A stretch of 64,000 nt of DNA from contig CAJNDS010002194.1 of the NCBI GenBank assembly GCA_905221605.1, positions 62,001 to 126,000 of the forward strand, given 5' to 3'. Position numbers and translations under genes: made by a program. Shown here piece after piece: positions 9,902-20,407 of this stretch. Source of the DNA: Symbiodinium natans. Taxonomy: Eukaryota > Sar > Dinophyceae > Suessiales > Symbiodiniaceae. Under the pieces are notes generated by a model that was given only the letters and a program-made list of their open reading frames with translations, had not been told where the DNA came from and made no database searches. How positions within the stretch are numbered: the stretch's first letter is position 1; the number at the start of each line of letters is the position of its first letter.

Positions 9902-10098
9902 GCTTAAACCCTAAACCCTAAACCCTAAACCCTAAACCCTAAACCCTAAAACCCTAAACCCTAAACCGCAAAAACCCTAAACCCTAAACCCTAAACCCTA
10001 AACCCCAAACCCTAAACTCTAAACCCTAAACCCCAAACCCTAAACTCTAAACCCTAAACCCTAAACCCTAAACCCTACAACCAGAAACCCTAAACCTT
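9902..10098. repeat. CCCTAAA array with CCCTAAACT/CCCCAAA variants
   Basis: Heptamer array with regularly placed variant units. Confidence 0.95.
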
Positions 10099-10167
10099 AG
10101 TTTGGGTGGGGGGGCTGGGAGGCGGTTTCTTGTGGGTGTTTGGGATGTGTAAGCCCTGCTGCACCCC

Positions 10168-10208
10168 TGAGACGCTGAGACGCTGAGACGCTGAGACTCT
10201 GAGACCCT
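10168..10208. repeat. GAGACGCT octamer repeat
   Basis: Four tandem units, the last degenerate, just left of a TTTAGGG array. Confidence 0.8.
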
Positions 10209-10289
10209 TATTTGAGTTTAGGGTTTAGGGTTTAGGGTTTAGGGCTTAGGGCTTAGGGTTTAGGGTTTAGGGTTTAGGGTTTAGGGTTT

Positions 10290-10630
10290 AGACCCTTTAA
10301 CTTTCAATGCCCGAAAAGCACACAAAACCATCGAGCCCAGTAATGCAACTGCAAAGCTTCGGAGTCTCCTTGGGGCCGCAGGACTGTAGGAGGTCTAGGG
10401 TGGTACAGTCGATAGATGCTGGTAGCACCCCCCAAAAATGGGTTTACGGGTACAGGGTTCAGGGCCCTATATGTTTCTGGTATCTTGAACTAGGTAGAGA
10501 AAGCCCCCCAAAAGGGCTCGGAGTTTAGATCACCCACTCTCTCTTGTCCCAAGCTTGCAATTTCTGAGCGGGGAACTGGGGAGTTAGGTGCCCTACAGCA
10601 AAGTATCTACTTCCCTGCTAAGAACTGAGA
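10290..10630. other. non-repetitive stretch, no gene called
   Basis: Unique intron-core-like sequence between a TTTAGGG array and a CCCTAAA array. One 73-codon open frame on plus has no convincing splice borders. Confidence 0.5.
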
Positions 10631-10738
10631 CCCTAAACCCTAAACCCTAAACCCTAAGCCCTAAACCCTAAACCCTAAACCCTAAACCCTAAATCCTAAA
10701 CCCTAAATCCTAAACCCTAAACCCTAAACCCTCTCCAG

Positions 10739-10850
10739 AACGAGGCATCTGGAGCCCGAAGACGTGCCCATCACGCCTTCGAAGAACCTCCGCCGCGCTG
10801 GAGAGACGTACCTGTGCTACTACGTGCCTTGTCCAAGTCCCAGGCATTGG
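10739..10850 (+). CDS. candidate coding exon
   Basis: After CTCTCCAG it reads TRHLEPEDVPITPSKNLRRA and on to YLCYYVPCPSPRHW; donor GTTTTAG. Confidence 0.55.
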
Positions 10851-11189
10851 GTTTTAGTTTAGGGTTTAGGGTTTAGGGTTTAGGGTTTAGGGTTAGGGGT
10901 TTGCAAACAAAAAAGTTAAAACAAGGAAGGGGTGACAAACTCCGAGGCCTTGGGTTTGGGGGTTGGGGTTCTGGGGTTTGGGGCGTCACACAGGGAGCGC
11001 ACGGACCAGTGTGGTTCATGGTTAGTCACATCGGGGTCGTTGAGTAGGGTAAGTGTTATTAGAAGAGGGTGCAACCCTATTTGAGGTACCCGTGAACCTC
11101 GAGTAGGGTTGAAACGGTCTATGTCACAATCACCCTTCCTGACATCCTGATGTGATGCTCTGTGTGTGTGATTCTCGATACACCTGCAG

Positions 11190-11250
11190 AAGCACCACTC
11201 ATGCCCCAATAGCAGCCCAAAGCCCAAGAGCTTCGTGCTTCTGGGCGCTG
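11190..11250 (+). CDS. candidate coding exon
   Basis: After ACCTGCAG it reads KHHSCPNSSPKPKSFVLLGA; donor GTCTGCC. Confidence 0.5.
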
Positions 11251-11298
11251 GTCTGCCTTTTTTTTGAAGGAAGCCTGATGCCTGCTACGACGCTTTAG

Positions 11299-11400
11299 GT
11301 TGTTTGAGTTTCTTGTTGCATGCGACCAAGGTCAACAGTGTGCAGTACAGCAACTGCATCTCGCCGCACTGTCTGACGATCAATTTCCCCGGAACCCAAG
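11299..11400 (+). CDS. candidate coding exon, GC donor
   Basis: After CGCTTTAG, two good frames exist: LFEFLVACDQGQQCAVQQLH or the phase-consistent CLSFLLHATKVNSVQYSNCI. The 3' border is AAG|GCCC, a GC donor. Confidence 0.45.
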
Positions 11401-11508
11401 GCCCTAACCCCCCCCCCCTCCCCTCCCTGCTTTGTTTCAACTTTCTTCCGCGAGCCAGCGCATGCCCTTCCTGGGACATGTTTGATATTTTCCTTTCTTG
11501 GGCTTAAG

Positions 11509-11543
11509 CGGATCTTGGTGAAGGGATGCGCTTCATGCAGCGA
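11509..11543 (+). CDS. short candidate coding exon
   Basis: After GGCTTAAG it reads DLGEGMRFMQR, ending at GTTTAGGG. Confidence 0.4.
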
Positions 11544-11821
11544 GTTTAGGGTTTTAGGGGTTAGGGTCCTCTTTCCGTGGTATCAATGCCTCCAAACTAG
11601 CTCCGAATGTAACCCCTAAACCCGAAAGCCAGTGGTGGAACGGGTGTGTGGGTGTTTTTCTTTGTGGTTTACGGTGAGGACTCAAAGGACCTTGAACCCA
11701 AAACCCCACTCTCCATGCGCTCTTTGCATGAACGAATGTCAAGTCCTTGCTTCAGGGTCTTGGGCTGTTTGGGAATCCGGGTGTTCCCTAAACCCTAAAC
11801 GCTAAACTCTACCCTAAACCT

Positions 11822-11926
11822 GGGATGTTCCCCCTCATACTAACAGTCATTAATAGGGATTCTGGGATTATAGTACCCCCGATCATAGTTTCCTTTAAGG
11901 ACTGTTAGTGAAAGGGGGAACATCCC
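11822..11926. mobile_element. MITE-like palindromic element, family A copy 1
   Basis: 105 bp with terminal inverted repeats of about 27 bp starting GGGATGTTCCCCCT and containing CTAACAGTC; no coding capacity. Related copies lie at 33313 and 44258. Confidence 0.75.
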
Positions 11927-11929
11927 GAC

Positions 11930-12094
11930 CCTAAACCCTAAACCCTAAACGCTAAACCCAAAAACCCTAAACCCTAAACCCTAAACCCTAAACCCTAAAC
12001 CCTAAAACCCTAAACCCTAAACCCTAAACCCAAAACCCAAAAACCCTAAACCCTAACCCTAAACCCTAAACCCTAAACCCTAAACCCTAAGCCC
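11930..12094. repeat. CCCTAAA array
   Basis: Heptamers beginning directly after MITE A copy 1. Confidence 0.95.
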
Positions 12095-12106
12095 GAACAC
12101 CCTCAG

Positions 12107-12160
12107 GCTTGCCGGAGCGAAGCCAGGCGCGCCTCGCGCAGCGTGGTGGAGGGTTCCTCG
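12107..12160 (+). CDS. candidate coding exon
   Basis: After CACCCTCAG it reads LPERSQARLAQRGGGFL; donor GTTTTGG. Confidence 0.4.
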
Positions 12161-12274
12161 GTTTTGGCTTCGGCAGAGGCCCCCCCCTTTGGAACCCTAA
12201 ATCCTTAGGGTTTAGGGTTTAGGGTTTAGGGTCTAGGGTCTAGGGTCTAGGGTTTAGGGTTTAGGGTTTATCTA

Positions 12275-12525
12275 CGAGTAGTTTCATGGGCCCCTGAATA
12301 TGGTCCCTTATCTTCTTCAACGGGTTCTGAAGAACGGGCCCTTGCGTTGTATCGAGTATATAAGCAGTATATAAGGGGTCCCCCTTCAAGGGCCCATACT
12401 GAAGGGACCATGTAACCACCCGAGGAGTTTTAAGCCTCTCGCTGCACAACGGCCGTAGGGGCCTCCAGAAGGGTTTCCAGGGGTCTGAAGAAAAGTTCTG
12501 TGGGAGCAAAGGTGGTAATAACATC
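12275..12525. mobile_element. possible MITE-like insertion, family E
   Basis: Unique segment containing GGTCCCTTATC and, inverted, GAAGGGACCATGTAACC, with short self-complementary blocks. Related words (TTACATGGTCCCTTA) recur at 42120-42220. Confidence 0.4.
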
Positions 12526-12530
12526 GTCAC

Positions 12531-12638
12531 CCTAAACCCTAAACCCTAAACCCTAAACCCCAAACCCCAAACCCCAAACCCCAAACCCCAAACCCCAAAC
12601 CCTCAACCCAAAACCCAAAACCCAAAACCCAAACCCAC
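12531..12638. repeat. CCCTAAA then CCCCAAA array
   Basis: Heptamers that switch to the CCCCAAA and CCCAAAA variants towards the next exon. Confidence 0.9.
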
Positions 12639-12640
12639 AG

Positions 12641-12728
12641 ATCCACGAACTGAAGGTTCAGCGTCTGGGCAGAGTCAGGCAGCCCACGCCCGCAGTTCCT
12701 CTGTGAGCATGGCGCGCAGGGCTTCTAG
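12641..12728 (+). CDS. candidate coding exon
   Basis: After ACCCACAG, one frame is open throughout (PRTEGSASGQSQAAHARSSS); donor GTGCACTTTGG. Confidence 0.45.
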
Positions 12729-12995
12729 GTGCACTTTGGGGGACTTTGGGGGCTTGGGCTCGGGTTTCAGCCTTCAACCCTAAATCCTAAACCCTAAACC
12801 CTAAATCCGTTAGGGTCTCAGGGGTTTCAGGGGTTTGGGGGTTAAGGGTTTCGGGGACTTTGGGGGTTTAGGGTTTCAGGGTTGTAGGGTTTTCGGGGCG
12901 GGGTTTGAGTTTGGGGCTGTAGGGCTTTGGGAATTTATGGGGTTTCGGGGGTCTCGAGGGTTTCAATTCTATCGGCGTCCTCGGGGGTTATACAG

Positions 12996-13027
12996 GGCTT
13001 TAGGGAAGGCTCAGGAGGAATTGAAGG
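12996..13027 (+). CDS. short candidate coding exon
   Basis: Between TTATACAG and GTATGGCC; reads ALGKAQEELK in one frame. Confidence 0.3.
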
Positions 13028-13300
13028 GTATGGCCCCGCAAGCCCCCTAAACCCTAAACCCTAAACCCTAAACCCTAAACCCTAAACCCTAAGCCCTAAA
13101 CCCTAAACCCTAAACCCTAAACCCTAAACTCTAAACCCCCTGGGCTCCTTGGTTTAAGGGTTCACGACTACTATTGGGGTTCAGCTCCTGCGCTTTCGTC
13201 GCTGTGGCCTAAGGCCAGTGCGTTTCGCCTCCCCGGACCTTACACCCTGAACCCTAAAACCGAAAGCCCTGAGTGCTCAACTGGACATTGCGAAATGCAG

Positions 13301-13381
13301 AGGGATGGTAGTGTCCCTAGAGAATCTGACAAGTCAGCGCCAGGGGCCGAGTAAAATTGCGCGAGTGTGCGGCCTCACTTA
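13301..13381 (+). CDS. candidate coding exon
   Basis: After GAAATGCAG it reads GMVVSLENLTSQRQGPSKIA; the donor GTTGTAAAG sits over an in-frame TAG. Confidence 0.4.
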
Positions 13382-13603
13382 GTTGTAAAGTCTGGTAGCC
13401 CTGAACCCTGACACGGAAACCCTAAACCCTGAACACGAAACCCTAAATCCTGAGCCCCTTAAAACCCCTTAAACCCAAAAGGTTGGCTTGCCTCTCGATC
13501 TGGGTCTTAGGCATACGGTGGTTCGACAGCCTGGAGTCTTCCCCCCCCCCCCCCTCCCCCTATTTTCCCCGCCCCCGAAACATCAATCCCGGGAGTTCTT
13601 AAC

Positions 13604-13752
13604 CCCAAGCCCTAAGCCCTAAGCCCTACGCCCTAAGCCTTAAACCCTAAGCCCTAAACCCTAAACCCTAAACCCTAAACCCTAAACCCTAAACCCTAAA
13701 CCCTAAACCCTAGACCCTAGACCCTACACCCTAAACCCTAAACCCTGAACCC
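13604..13752. repeat. CCCTAAA/CCCTAAG array
   Basis: Heptamer array with a block of CCCTAAG variants at its left end. Confidence 0.95.
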
Positions 13753-13807
13753 TACCTGGATCCTCGGGCCCCTGCTGAATTTTAGCCTTTAGGATAAAAG
13801 TAGCCTT

Positions 13808-14029
13808 TTGCGCATGGGGGGCATTATTTTTTGTTCTGGTACTTTGGGAGTGTCTGAGCATTTTCTTTCGAGCAACGAGAGCTTAGTCTTCCTGTGGGAG
13901 ACACGGTTGATGCCATTCGTTTCTGTCGTGGCTCGAAACGTTTACATCCCTGACTCGTGGAGGGAACACCTTATTCCGAATGCCATCTATTTCGAAAGAG
14001 ACCGTGGCTTCGCAAAGCGGCGTGCATAA
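13808..14029 (+). CDS. candidate terminal coding exon
   Basis: Open to a TAA at 14027. Reads NESLVFLWETRLMPFVSVVA and NVYIPDSWREHLIPNAIYFE, which look protein-like. The 5' border is not defined. No family recognised. Confidence 0.4.
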   Translation: MRMGGIIFCSGTLGVSEHFLSSNESLVFLWETRLMPFVSVVARNVYIPDSWREHLIPNAIYFERDRGFAKRRA

Positions 14030-14098
14030 CACTGCTGCATGCATCGTTCAGTTGCGGGTGCATGAGACCTCATGGGACTGCGCGCATGCAAGCCAGAC

Positions 14099-14177
14099 CT
14101 GTTTTACATGAAAAACCTGTAAACCGAATGTGGAAAAAACACCCCTGTAAATTACAGGTTTTTCATCATGTAAAGCG
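14099..14177. repeat. inverted repeat (hairpin), about 22-bp arms
   Basis: TTTTACATGAAAAACCTGTAA is answered by TTACAGGTTTTTCAT, then CATGTAAA, after a roughly 30-nt spacer; a small MITE or its footprint. Confidence 0.7.
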
Positions 14178-14429
14178 GGAGGAGTTACAAGACTTTCGTG
14201 TAAATGTATGTCAGTCTGTTTTTCTTGGAAAAATGGGAGGCGTATTTGGCCGCTCCAGCGGCGAATTTTGGGGTTCGCCCGCCGGCAGCCTGCCCAAGCT
14301 CCGGAACATGCGCAGTTTCGCTGGCAACCTTACTATTTGTTAACCCTCACCATGGGACATGAACTACTCCGGGAGCACGATGAAGACGATCGAGAGCTCG
14401 GCTGTTTCGGTGCCTTCTGAGCCCATGCC

Positions 14430-14735
14430 CTAACCCTGCAAGTCACCCTATCTAGACTCGAGACAGGGATGGTCCACTCAGGCTGAGTGCATCTGAGTGT
14501 TGTGTGACCAACGAAAGACTGGTACAGAAATAACCCTCTATCGGATGTAACTCCCTATGCTCAAAAAACCGTATAGCTCTGTCACTACGTATAGATTCCA
14601 AACACTACATATTGATTCCAAAGCATGCCTCCTAATGATAATTCTCCGAAACCCGCAGAGGCAACTTTTGAGTGCAGAGGCAACAATTTCCGACTTCCGA
14701 GCCGGCGGCTAAAATAGAGCACACACGAGGTTTCA
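14430..14735. other. no gene; short internal repeats
   Basis: Contains two copies of CTACRTATWGATTCCAAA (about 14585 and 14607) and two of GCAGAGGCAAC; no open frame with splice borders. Confidence 0.5.
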
Positions 14736-15022
14736 GGTAAACCCTAAACCCTAAACCCTAAACCCTAAACCCTAAACCCTAAACCCTAAACCCTAAACCC
14801 TAAACCCTAAACCCTAAACCCTAAACCCTAAACCCTAAACCCTAAACCCTAAACCCTAAACCCTAAACCCTAAACCCTAAACCTAACCCTAAACCCTAAA
14901 CCCTAAACCCTAAACCCTAAACCCTAAACCCTAAACCCTAAACCCTAAACCCTAAACCCTAAACCCTAAACCCTAAACCCTAAACCCTAAACCCTAAACC
15001 CTAAACCCTAAACCCTAAACCC
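14736..15022. repeat. long CCCTAAA array
   Basis: About 40 nearly perfect heptamers with a single short unit at 14880; one of the longest interstitial telomere-like tracts in the window. Confidence 0.97.
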
Positions 15023-15027
15023 TAACC

Positions 15028-15161
15028 CGAAAGCCCCAGCCCTAAAGCCCTAAAGCCCTAAAGCCCTAAAGCCCTAAAGCCCTAAAGCCCTAAAGCCCTA
15101 AAGCCCTAAAGCCCTAAAGCCCTAAAGCCCTAAAGCCCTAACGCCCTAACGCCCTAAAGCC
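15028..15161. repeat. octamer array AGCCCTAA
   Basis: Switches sharply from the 7-bp to an 8-bp unit (CCCTAAAG). The uniformity suggests local amplification of one variant. Confidence 0.95.
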
Positions 15162-15177
15162 CTAGGTGGGCCTCCAG

Positions 15178-15219
15178 GCTCCGACATGAACCTGGCCCTT
15201 GAGGCTTCCCCAAACAAGA
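15178..15219 (+). CDS. short candidate coding exon
   Basis: After GCCTCCAG it reads SDMNLALEASPNK; donor GTTTCGGG. Confidence 0.4.
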
Positions 15220-15488
15220 GTTTCGGGTTTAGGGTTCAGGGTTTCGGGTTTGGGGTTTCGGGTTTAGGGGGGTCATTTTCCGAAAGTGCCCAAGCCTCTC
15301 AGCCGCAGAGACTCCAAGTTCCCCTCGCAATGAGCCCCCAGAAGCCCAAACCTCAGAAACCCTCGGAGCCCTCAGCTTTCAACCCTCAACTCCTCAACTC
15401 CCAACCCAAAACCCAAAACCCTGAACCCTAAACCCTAAACCCTCCCTGAACCCTAAGAATCCCTGGTTCCGGAGCCCTGAATCGTCAG

Positions 15489-15571
15489 TGTCATGCTCGC
15501 CCCCCAAAGACCACGAGCCCTTGCGCCATGAATTGCTTCGGCTGCTGGCAGTTTCTCTTGGGGCAGGAGAG
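15489..15571 (+). CDS. candidate coding exon, 3' border uncertain
   Basis: After ATCGTCAG it reads SCSPPKDHEPLRHELLRLLA, then VSLGAGE. The frame stays open to an alternative donor at 15636 (GTGGGTG). Confidence 0.5.
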
Positions 15572-15851
15572 GTGGCCAGAGGGGCCGGGTCAACACTTTC
15601 ATCACCCCGAAACATCTTAACCCCTAGAGCCCTAGGTGGGTGTAGGGCTCCGATAATCCAGGGTTTGGGGTCGGGGTTTAGGGGGCCCCGAAGGCCTCAG
15701 CCCTCGCAGCCCAACTCTAGATGTGCACATCTTAGCCCTGCCCTTGCCCATCTAAGCCCTCAAGCTGATATTCACGGGGAGAGTTTGGGGTTTGGGGTTT
15801 AGGGTTTAGGGTTCCATGTTCAAAGAAGAGGATTGAGGACGAACTTTTAAG

Positions 15852-15944
15852 GCCTGCGCTGTGTTGGAGGAGTGTGCAGGGAGACCTAAGTGCTGCAGGG
15901 GAATACCCCCTTGACATTGAGAGCTTTACTGTGAAGGCCTGTGG
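15852..15944 (+). CDS. candidate coding exon
   Basis: After CTTTTAAG it reads PALCWRSVQGDLSAAGEYPL, then DIESFTVKACG; donor GTGGG. Confidence 0.5.
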
Positions 15945-16065
15945 GTGGGGGGGGGGGCTCATTCACGTCACAAGGCCTCGCCCAATGATTCATGACAATA
16001 GACAAGAATATGAACGAAGCAATACATGAGTAACACACATACACATACATATTCTAAGGGGCGAC

Positions 16066-16092
16066 GCCCAGGGGCGGGCAACGCCCCCTGGA
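16066..16092. repeat. hairpin GGGGCG-GGCAA-CGCCCC
   Basis: Imperfect palindrome (CCAGGGGCG...CGCCCCCTGG) at the edge of the dispersed repeat that follows. Confidence 0.6.
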
Positions 16093-16245
16093 GTAGCAGG
16101 CAGAGGCATGCCCCAAAGCAGAACTCCCCCCGCGAGCCGCTGATGCTGCCGATGCTCGCCCCCCGGATCCCCAAGGAGAAACAAGCCTCGATGATGCGCA
16201 GCCCTGGCCCCCGCCCCGCCGCGCATCACGAGCATCGGCGGCTTT

Positions 16246-16630
16246 GGCCTCCAGGCATGCATGGCGTATGGGGGCATATGCCGGCCTCAAAACGGAAATG
16301 TCCGTAACAACACGAGAACCACGGTATTTGCAGCGTTTTCTGCGTTTTCCAAGCTCGCAGCCGCGTCCGAAACCCGAGACCCAACCCGCTGATGCTCGTG
16401 ATGCGCGCTCTTGTGGGGTGGCCGATGCCCTCCAAAAAACATCAACAACGCGTCTTCGGCAGAAGTTAAAAATAGAGTCAATGATGCTCCCCAGGTCTTT
16501 TTTGGGACCACCCGTGAGGCGTCCAGGAGCCAAATTTCGGTGGTGAATAGCGCGCTTTTCGCGATAAAAAATGTACCTAAAACATGAAGACCTTCGGAAG
16601 CCAAATTTGGAGCCGGATGTCGGCGAGCCC
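16246..16630 (-). repeat. dispersed repeat R1, minus-strand copy
   Basis: The reverse complement aligns, by eye at roughly 90% identity with a few small indels, to 46359-46763. The open frames inside differ between the copies by frame-shifting indels, so it is probably non-coding or a dead element. Confidence 0.8.
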
Positions 16631-16797
16631 GGCAGCGTAGGCTCCCTGGTGTGAAAGAGGCGACGCGACTGGGCAGCACAGTTTTCCCGAAGTGCACGCC
16701 TTGGCGAGAGGAAAGCAACGACTAGTAGGACTAGTGCTACTGCTGCTGCCAGTACTACTACAAGTATTAGTACTAGCGTCTGAGGATCCTCGAAAGT

Positions 16798-17223
16798 GTG
16801 AATGACGCGCTGCAGAGTTTGCACCAGAGAGCGCCAATGCTGCCGCGGACGCAGCTGAGTGGCGGTGAGCTTCGGGGATTTCTGTGCAAGGCAGCGCAAA
16901 TCTGGCACAACTGGGCTGTTGTGGCAAAGCTGTCCAATTGGCGGCTGGAAGAAAAGCCGTGCATACGTCCGGCCTTCCGGCACATTTTGAGGACGCCTTT
17001 CCGCCCAGTGAAAGCTCCTCGCAGAAAGATGCGGCAAACATTGCACTGTAAACCAAACCAGGACATGACGAGAGTAACCAGAACATGCACTCATGCAAGC
17101 AGGACAGTTGCCAGTGTCCTCAATGTCGACGTGTTGCTGTTGCAATTCCTGGGACAGTTTTGTCTGGGTATGAATGTAACTGTGGTGCTCTGCCACAGGC
17201 TCAAGCAATGTAGACTTCGGTAG
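16798..17223 (+). other. unassigned open segment upstream of duplicated gene
   Basis: A 141-codon open frame (NDALQSLHQRA...). It spans sequence resembling an exon plus intron of the duplication (compare SANAAADAAEW here with RNGASARNAVAAET at 19111), so the long frame itself is probably not one protein. Confidence 0.35.
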
Positions 17224-18605
17224 CTGGAAGCGTGAAGTCCTGCTTCGACTCCGTTCTGCCGAGCGACACGAGCGCATGGCGTCTCTGACCGTTCTGCTCT
17301 CTTCGCGTCTCCCGGTTGGCAACGACCATCAGGCAGCTCGCTCTGTCATTGTGTCTGCGCTGCAAACCGCGCACGAGGCGCGCGGTTGAGCTTCTGCTTC
17401 GCGTAGAGAGCTGCCGCCTATCCATCTAGCTGCAAATCAGAGAAACAAAACGTCCAGCTTGTAAACCCGCGGCTAACAAAAAATCTGGAACCTGCAATAG
17501 GACGTCATCAAGAAGGTGCGGGCTCGGTCCAGGAGTCTGGTCTACATTCGTTTGTGGGATAAAGCCCGCCTGACAGAAGTGGCGGCGGATTTGGGAGCCA
17601 TAGGCAAAGTAACATTGCTAGTTGAGTCGGAGCACGAGCAGCAGGCTGGGCTGTGTCCAACTCATTGATTGACACGTGTCTCCATGCGCTTTCAGTTCTA
17701 CTAATCGTGCGTCCCAGGTTGACACAGACACAGCGCTTCGCGTGTCCAAGGAGCAGCAGGTCAACTCGGCTAGCTCTTGTGCGCCCCAAATGTGCAACGC
17801 AGTGGCACGCCTTGTGGACTTGTATGGGGAAGGCGCCCGCGGTTGAGAACGCTCTGTCCTGATAAACTGTTTCGTTCTACGAGAGTTGATGTGTCTAACC
17901 GCGCTTAACGCTATGTTCTGAAGTACCAGGCGTCGTCACTCTGTTACGGCAGGTGGCAATGCTCGCGCGAAACGGAAGTTGCAGCTGCCGGCATGGCAAC
18001 CCTGGATAAGTGCTCGCAGGTAGCTGCGTCTGGCTTGCGGGTGAAAGGTCTCCAGGACGCAATTGCTAAGACGGATCCGCAGTAAGCTGCGGCAACATGG
18101 CTGCCAGCCTGGCCCCGTGCTGACACGTTGCACGAGGGCGAATCGGCTTTGGTTACAGACTGTACAGGTGCAGTGCTCATGTTCGAGTTAGAGGTTCACG
18201 GAGGGTGCAAGGATGGATGTGGCAGGCCCAGTAGATCTGGTTGGAGAGCATGAACACTGTCGACTCTGTCGACCCGTGCACAGATTCCGGGCCAGAGTGT
18301 CGATGCATAGAGCAGTGACAGACTTGCTCTTGCCACGGTAGATGAAGGCCTGCCTGTTGAGAGATCCAGAGAAGACAGCGCTATGACCAGTGTTTTCTGG
18401 ACGAGCAGGCGTGGCGTGTGCTTCTCTTCTCGCCTCCCTGCGTTGCTACCGCCTTTGGCGACGAACGCACGTGTTGGTGAGAAGAAGCACAGCGGCCGGA
18501 GGACCAGCTCAGTGAAGATCAATTCCTGCAGTCAAGTACAAGATGACAAAGTTGGGTCTATTAGTGCAGAGGGCCCTCGGCAAACCGCAACAGCATAAGA
18601 GCGTG
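17100..18605 (+). pseudogene. tandem duplicate, upstream copy (decayed)
   Basis: Collinear with 19240-20745 at an offset of about 2.1 kb. Exon equivalents are 17501-17644 (DVIKKVRARSRSLVYIRLWD), 17718-17832 and 17953-18081. Decay signs: the third is 129 nt against 130 downstream, shifting frame after NARAKRK; the equivalent of the segment before 17501 ends in a TGA after SVIVSALQTAHEARG; TAG replaces CAG before IWLESMN. It may still be transcribed. Confidence 0.6.
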
Positions 18606-19110
18606 ATATGTTGCTGCCGTGAAAATGTGCTGGCAGTAGGGTCGAGCAAGGCTTAAATTTCACTGCAGAGAAAGTAATGCATGCAACAACTTGTTCGGTC
18701 CAAACCAGACCTACAAAATCTGGGTTGCGTTTACTTGTACATATATAGATAGATATCTCTATTGTATATATATGTATAGATATAGAAAACGTGTTACCCC
18801 ACCGCGACATGACGAGTGCTTCCTGACAGACGTCTTTTTGATTTCTTCGCTAGCTATGTGCGCGTAAGGACTTGTGGACAATTTACAGTCCACACGGAGC
18901 ATCTGCTGACTAAGATGAGCTAAGCGGCGAAGATATGCGCCTGTGTTATCTTGTGCGGTTTTCATCGTCTTCGTTGTGTAGTTGAGGACGAGTTTGTTGT
19001 TGGTGGGTGGCAGCGCAACGGCTCGGTGCCCGGCCGAGTTGCAGCTTTCCAATCAAGTGCGAAGTTGGGCCGACACTTTGCCGGTGCATCGCGTAGGGTC
19101 TGCATCTAAG

Positions 19111-19164
19111 CGCAATGGCGCCAGTGCAAGAAATGCTGTTGCTGCGGAAACGTGCACGCTGAGG
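19111..19164 (+). CDS. candidate exon of the downstream duplicate gene
   Basis: 18 codons between ATCTAAG and GTACTTG, reading RNGASARNAVAAETCTLR; similar sequence occurs upstream of copy A near 16840. Confidence 0.45.
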
Positions 19165-19358
19165 GTACTTGTAATGCCAGGAGCAGTGCAGGTCCTGTGC
19201 AGGTGTGATTGAAGAGCAAGCGCTAGTAGTTAGTCTACATGTTTGCCATTGTCATCAGTGTCGACGTGTGTGACGGTTCTGTCCGGGTGCGAGTGTAAGG
19301 GTGGTGCTCCGACAGTGCAAGTGGGCTCAAGTAGCGTGCTCTCAGGTAGTCGGTCGTG

Positions 19359-19566
19359 TGAAGTCTTGCCTCGACATCGAATCTGCTGTAGCGAAACGTG
19401 CACATGGCGTCCCTCACTGTTCTGCTCTCTTTGTTGGACATGACCATCAGGCGGCTCGCGGTGTCATTGTAGCCACGCTGCACACCGTGCAGGAGGCGAC
19501 AGCGGTTGTTGAGATGTCTGGTGGTGCTGCTGTTGCTCGTAGGGAGCTGCTGCCTTTGGCAAACCA
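19359..19566 (+). CDS. candidate exon of the downstream duplicate gene
   Basis: Open segment reading HDHQAARGVIVATLHTVQEA, then VEMSGGAAVARRELLPLANQ. The 5' border (GTGAAG|TC) is tentative; a GT follows CAAACCA. The helical alanine-rich look suggests a repeat protein, but no family is recognised. Confidence 0.45.
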
Positions 19567-19628
19567 GTGAAACAAGATGTCAAGCCCGCAACCCCCCGAC
19601 CTAAATCAAAAGCTGGAACCTGCCACAG

Positions 19629-19772
19629 GACGTTATCCAGAAGGTGCGGGCTCGGTCCAGGAGTCTGATCTACGTTCTTCTGCGGGAGAAAGCTTGCCTA
19701 ACAGAAGTCGTGGCAGATTTGGGAGCCATAGGCCAAGTGACGCCGTTCAACGAGGCGGAGCACGCGCAGCAG
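19629..19772 (+). CDS. coding exon of the downstream duplicate gene, GC donor
   Basis: 48 codons between GCCACAG and CAG|GCTGGGC, reading DVIQKVRARSRSLIYVLLRE, then KACLTEVVADLGAIGQV. The same 144-nt length and mostly conservative differences are seen in the upstream copy, which supports coding use. The GC donor suits dinoflagellate splicing. Confidence 0.6.
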
Positions 19773-19845
19773 GCTGGGCGCTGTCAAACCTGCCGATCAT
19801 GCTGCGCGTCCATGTGGTTTCAATTCTGTTACTCGTGCGTCCCAG

Positions 19846-19960
19846 GTTGCGACAGACACAGCGCTCCGTGCGTCCAAAGAGCAGCAGTTCACCTCGGTCA
19901 GCGCTTGCGCGTCCCAAGTGTGCAACACCGTGGGACGTCTTGTGGACTTGTATGGGGAAG
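19846..19960 (+). CDS. coding exon of the downstream duplicate gene, GC donor
   Basis: 115 nt in both copies. Reads VATDTALRASKEQQFTSVSA, then CASQVCNTVGRLVDLYGE; border GAAG|GCATATT. In phase with the exons on both sides. Confidence 0.6.
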
Positions 19961-20075
19961 GCATATTCTCCTGACGCAAAGCTTTTGTTCAGCGTGTCTT
20001 GATGTGTCTAGCAAGTGCAAGGGTGCTTAATGCCAATGTTCTGAAGTACTACGCTTCAACACTCTGTCGCGGCAG

Positions 20076-20205
20076 GTGGCAATGCCCGTGCGAAACGGAA
20101 GCTCGCATCTGCCGGCATTGCAACCTTGGACAGGTGCTCGCAGGTAGCTGCGTCTGGCCTGCGGGTCAAAGGTCTCCAGGACGCAGATGCTGAGACGGAC
20201 CCGCA
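20076..20205 (+). CDS. coding exon of the downstream duplicate gene
   Basis: Starts after GCGGCAG in phase with the previous exon, reads GNARAKRKLASAGIATLDRC, then SQVAASGLRVKGLQDADAET, and ends at a canonical GTAAGC. The upstream copy lacks one base here. Confidence 0.6.
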
Positions 20206-20342
20206 GTAAGCTGCGGCGACATCGGTGTCCGCCCGGCCCCGTGCCGACACGAGGCTCGAGCTTCAATCAGCCTGTACAGGTGGAGTGCTCATGCTCGCGC
20301 CAGATCTTCAGGCGTTTGAAGGTGTAAGGATGGCTGTGCTAG

Positions 20343-20407
20343 GTCCGGCAGATCTGGTCGGAGAGCATGAACACTGTCGACTTTCTCGACCCGTGCACAG
20401 ATTCCGG
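20343..20407 (+). CDS. candidate exon of the downstream duplicate gene
   Basis: After GTGCTAG it reads VRQIWSESMNTVDFLDPCTD; donor GTGAGAGT. Conserved in copy A apart from its border. Confidence 0.45.

Noticed and set aside
14736-15022. Chromosome end or true telomere
   Set aside because: Arrays occur in both orientations throughout the window with unique DNA on both sides; they are interstitial.
16054-17322. 422-codon minus-strand open frame
   Set aside because: It spans dispersed repeat R1 and the antisense of the duplicated gene's 5' region. The homologous 46-kb copy has frame-shifting indels and the composition is that of a shadow.
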